NCBI RefSeq assembly: GCF_900091315.1
Contig: NZ_FLSP01000043.1
Span: 1 to 64,000, forward strand
Direction of reading: 5' to 3'
DNA: 64,000 bases
Source of the DNA: Streptomyces sp. DI166
GTDB lineage: Bacteria > Actinomycetota > Actinomycetes > Streptomycetales > Streptomycetaceae
Shown: positions 62,246-64,000 of the stretch, one piece after another
Numbering within the stretch: the stretch's first letter is position 1
How the letters are laid out: each line of letters begins with the position of its first letter
Notes under the pieces: model-generated
The model's database searches: none
The model's input: only the letters and a program-made list of their open reading frames with translations
What the model was told of the DNA's origin: nothing
Made by a program: the position numbers and the translations under genes

Positions 62246-63748
62246 GTCATCGGCCTCCGCTCTGAGTTGGTGGGGGAGTCGGTCCGTGCCGCGCCGGGGG
62301 CCGCCGCGTCGGCGGACGTGAGCGGTTGGAGTTCGTCGGGGCGGAAGTAGTGGAAGCGGCCGTACCAGGAGTGCAGTTCGGCCGCGGGATCGTCGTCGAG
62401 GGTGACCGCGAGGTGCGTGCTGCCGTCGATGTCGTGCAGGACGGCGGCGACCTGGGCGGTCCGCCCGACCAGGAACATGTCCTGGGCGTCGGCGCCGCGG
62501 CCCTTCGGGCGCAGCAGGACCTGGCTGCCCGCGCTGACCGGCACACCGTCGACGAGCACCGTGTCGGTGACCGGGGACAGGTCGGCGTCGGCGTCCTCGC
62601 GCCACCACACGGGGCGCGGGTCGGCCGGGTCCGCGGGCTTCAGCGAGCGGACGGCTCCGTGCAGGCGCGCGAAGACCTCCTGCGGCATGGAGTCGACGCG
62701 GTCGATGATGGCGGCGGCCCGCGGGTCGGTGGCGCGGGCCTCCTGCTTCTCCTCGTCCGTGAGCAGCATCGTGCGCAGGGTGAGGATCTCGTCGATCTCC
62801 GCCGCGTCGTGCAGATCGCCCGGGCTCTCGGGGGGCCACCTGGGGGTGGTCGGGGAGGATGATCGGCGCGGAGAGCAGCAGGGGCGCGGTGCCGTCCCCG
62901 TCCGTGGGGGGATCTCCGCCGAGCACGGGGAAGGTGAACTCGTTGCGGCAGGCGCGGGTCGCTTCGAGGAGGGGCTCGGGCGGATCGATCAGCGAGACGA
63001 AGTCCACGCCGTCGCCGTCGAGCAGGGTGTGCGTGGCGATGAGGGCGCCGCGCAGGGCCTCGTCGCGCGGCAGCCGGGCATCGGGCGCGGGCCCGGTGTG
63101 CTCGGTGCGCACCCGGATCCGGCAGACGTCGTCGAACAGACGCTCGGCCACCAGTGTGGTGTGGGCCCGCACCTCCTCGCGGCGGCGCACCACCCGCCCC
63201 ACGCCCTCGGGCAGCGCCTCGATGTCCGTGCCGGGCGGCGCACCGACGGGGATCGCGCACTCACCCCGGAGCAGGTCGTCCAGGCGGACGGCGACCTCGG
63301 TCTCGCGCGGCACCGCCTCGTCGAAGCTGAGATACGCCGCCCCGGCGTCCGTCCGCAGCGAGGCCACGGGGCGGTACCCGCCGTCCGGGGCGGTCTCCTC
63401 GACCTGCTTGTGCTGCATCTGGAGGTAGCGCACCTTCACCCGTACGACCGCGCCGGGACGGCGCACCCGCAGCAGGCACTCGGTGCGCTGGTACCAGGAG
63501 TCCGCGGAGCCGGACACCCCCGGCACCACCGGACCGGACGCCTCCACCCACTCGCGCGGGAAGAGCACCCCGAACTGCCAGCGGACCCGGTTCTTGGTGG
63601 AGGAGCGGCGGTACGGGTAGAGCAGATAGCCCTCGTACAGCACGGCGTCGGCCAGGGCCGCGAGCCGCTCGAAGCCGTGCCGGGCGGGGTGCTCGCCGCG
63701 CAGGGGGTCGGCTCCCGCCGCATCGCCCTCGGTCAGGCCCGTCAGCAT
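62242..63748 (-). pseudogene. Hydrogenase-associated accessory protein, single-base frameshift
   Basis: One protein of about 501 residues is implied. The first part (63748 to about 62836) begins MLTGLTEGDAAGADPLRGEH and reads to LPDHPQVAP. After one extra base in the G6 run at 62830-62835 it continues as ESPGDLHDAAEIDEILTLR, then MLLTDEEKQEARATDPRAAA to the stop at 62242. AGGAGG precedes ATG 63748. No named family is known to me; the C-terminal part has beta-rich WWREDADADLSPVTDT. Its stop overlaps hhyS, so it is likely co-translated with it. The function is unknown, perhaps assembly or scaffolding. Confidence 0.75.
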
Positions 63749-64000
63749 GCCGCCTCCTGGTTCCTCGGCTCGGGTTCGCGCGCACATCCCTTCCACGACG
63801 GTCACATCCGTAACGGCTCCCCGCTTCCCCGCACCCGCCTCCGCTGGGCCGTTCGGGGGAGCACCCCCGACCCCTCCGTCTGGGCACCCGCACAACCCCG
63901 GCCCACCCCCGTTGGGACCGCGCAGCGACCCCGCCCCGAGACCTGTTCCGCCCGCCCGCGCCCGTGCTGTCGTGAGCACCCCTTCCCCGAACACCCGTGC
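63749..64000 (-). promoter_or_regulatory. Upstream region of the hydrogenase structural operon
   Basis: This gene-free stretch is the 5' end of the reverse operon as far as the window shows. It is GC-rich (with GGGGGAGCACCCC at about 63854), and I could not assign promoter boxes or an operator. AGGAGG serves the accessory gene at its left edge. The operon may start here. Confidence 0.35.

Noticed and set aside
61157..63994. Single 945-codon frame covering accessory gene and hydrogenase small subunit as a fusion
   Set aside because: Between about 62830 and 62246 this frame reads Arg/Pro/His-rich nonsense while the other frame continues the accessory protein; two separate genes with one frameshift explain it better.

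Overview
The window looks like a chromosomal segment of a Streptomyces or a close relative. The DNA is very GC-rich with strong third-position GC. GTG and TTG starts are common, many genes overlap by 4 bases, exported proteins carry Tat-type (SRRGFL, NRRGFL, SRRTLF) and lipoprotein signals, and there are typical actinobacterial families (PucR, ROK, DUF5709, DUF6325, MMPL, a proteasome beta subunit). No rRNA, tRNA, insertion sequence, prophage or CRISPR array was seen.

Layout. (1) 51-3010: a molybdopterin oxidoreductase whose iron-sulfur ligands are all replaced, with a small partner gene. (2) 3204-13629: a sugar-uptake and polysaccharide-lyase locus, made of a DeoR/LacI hybrid regulator, an ABC importer (binding protein plus two permeases, no ATPase), a 2-hydroxyacid dehydrogenase, a phosphodiesterase-HAD fusion, an ATP-grasp protein and a convergent PL8 lyase. 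(3) 13795-20301: a peptidoglycan-binding protein, small genes, an RpiR regulator, a membrane glycosyltransferase and a secreted PAP2/haloperoxidase-like protein. (4) 20371-28022: a second sugar locus, with a BadF-type kinase and a ROK regulator that diverge around a palindrome, a second ABC importer, and an unassigned 622-residue protein resembling toroid-type carbohydrate enzymes. (5) 27973-33545: SHOCT, DUF6325 and kinase genes, a glycosyltransferase-flippase pair, and an orphan proteasome beta subunit. (6) 33583-49139: mixed metabolism, including SthA, a sulfite-oxidase-type protein, MMPL, a GH64 glucanase under a palindromic operator, acetyltransferases, OsmC, a secreted cutinase-type hydrolase, and LuxR and PucR regulators. 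(7) 49349-63748: a complete-looking [NiFe]-hydrogenase locus.

The hydrogenase locus is the most coherent system. A forward maturation operon (hypX, maturation protease, hypB, hypF, hypC, hypD, hypE) converges on a reverse structural operon (accessory gene, small subunit, large subunit, NifU-domain protein, DUF5947-like protein, two tiny proteins, hypA). A 15-bp-stem hairpin separates the two. The small subunit carries Cys-x2-Asp where most [NiFe] enzymes have Cys-x2-Cys, and it has no Tat signal; both match the oxygen-insensitive, high-affinity actinobacterial group (1h, formerly 5). HypX fits aerobic synthesis of the active-site CO ligand. As given, hypF carries two compensating single-base shifts and the accessory gene carries one, all at C/G runs. 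They are either sequence errors or early decay.

The two sugar loci each pair a regulator, an importer without its own ATPase (a shared MsiK-type ATPase elsewhere is inferred) and candidate depolymerising enzymes. Several inverted repeats lie where the matching regulators would be expected to bind.
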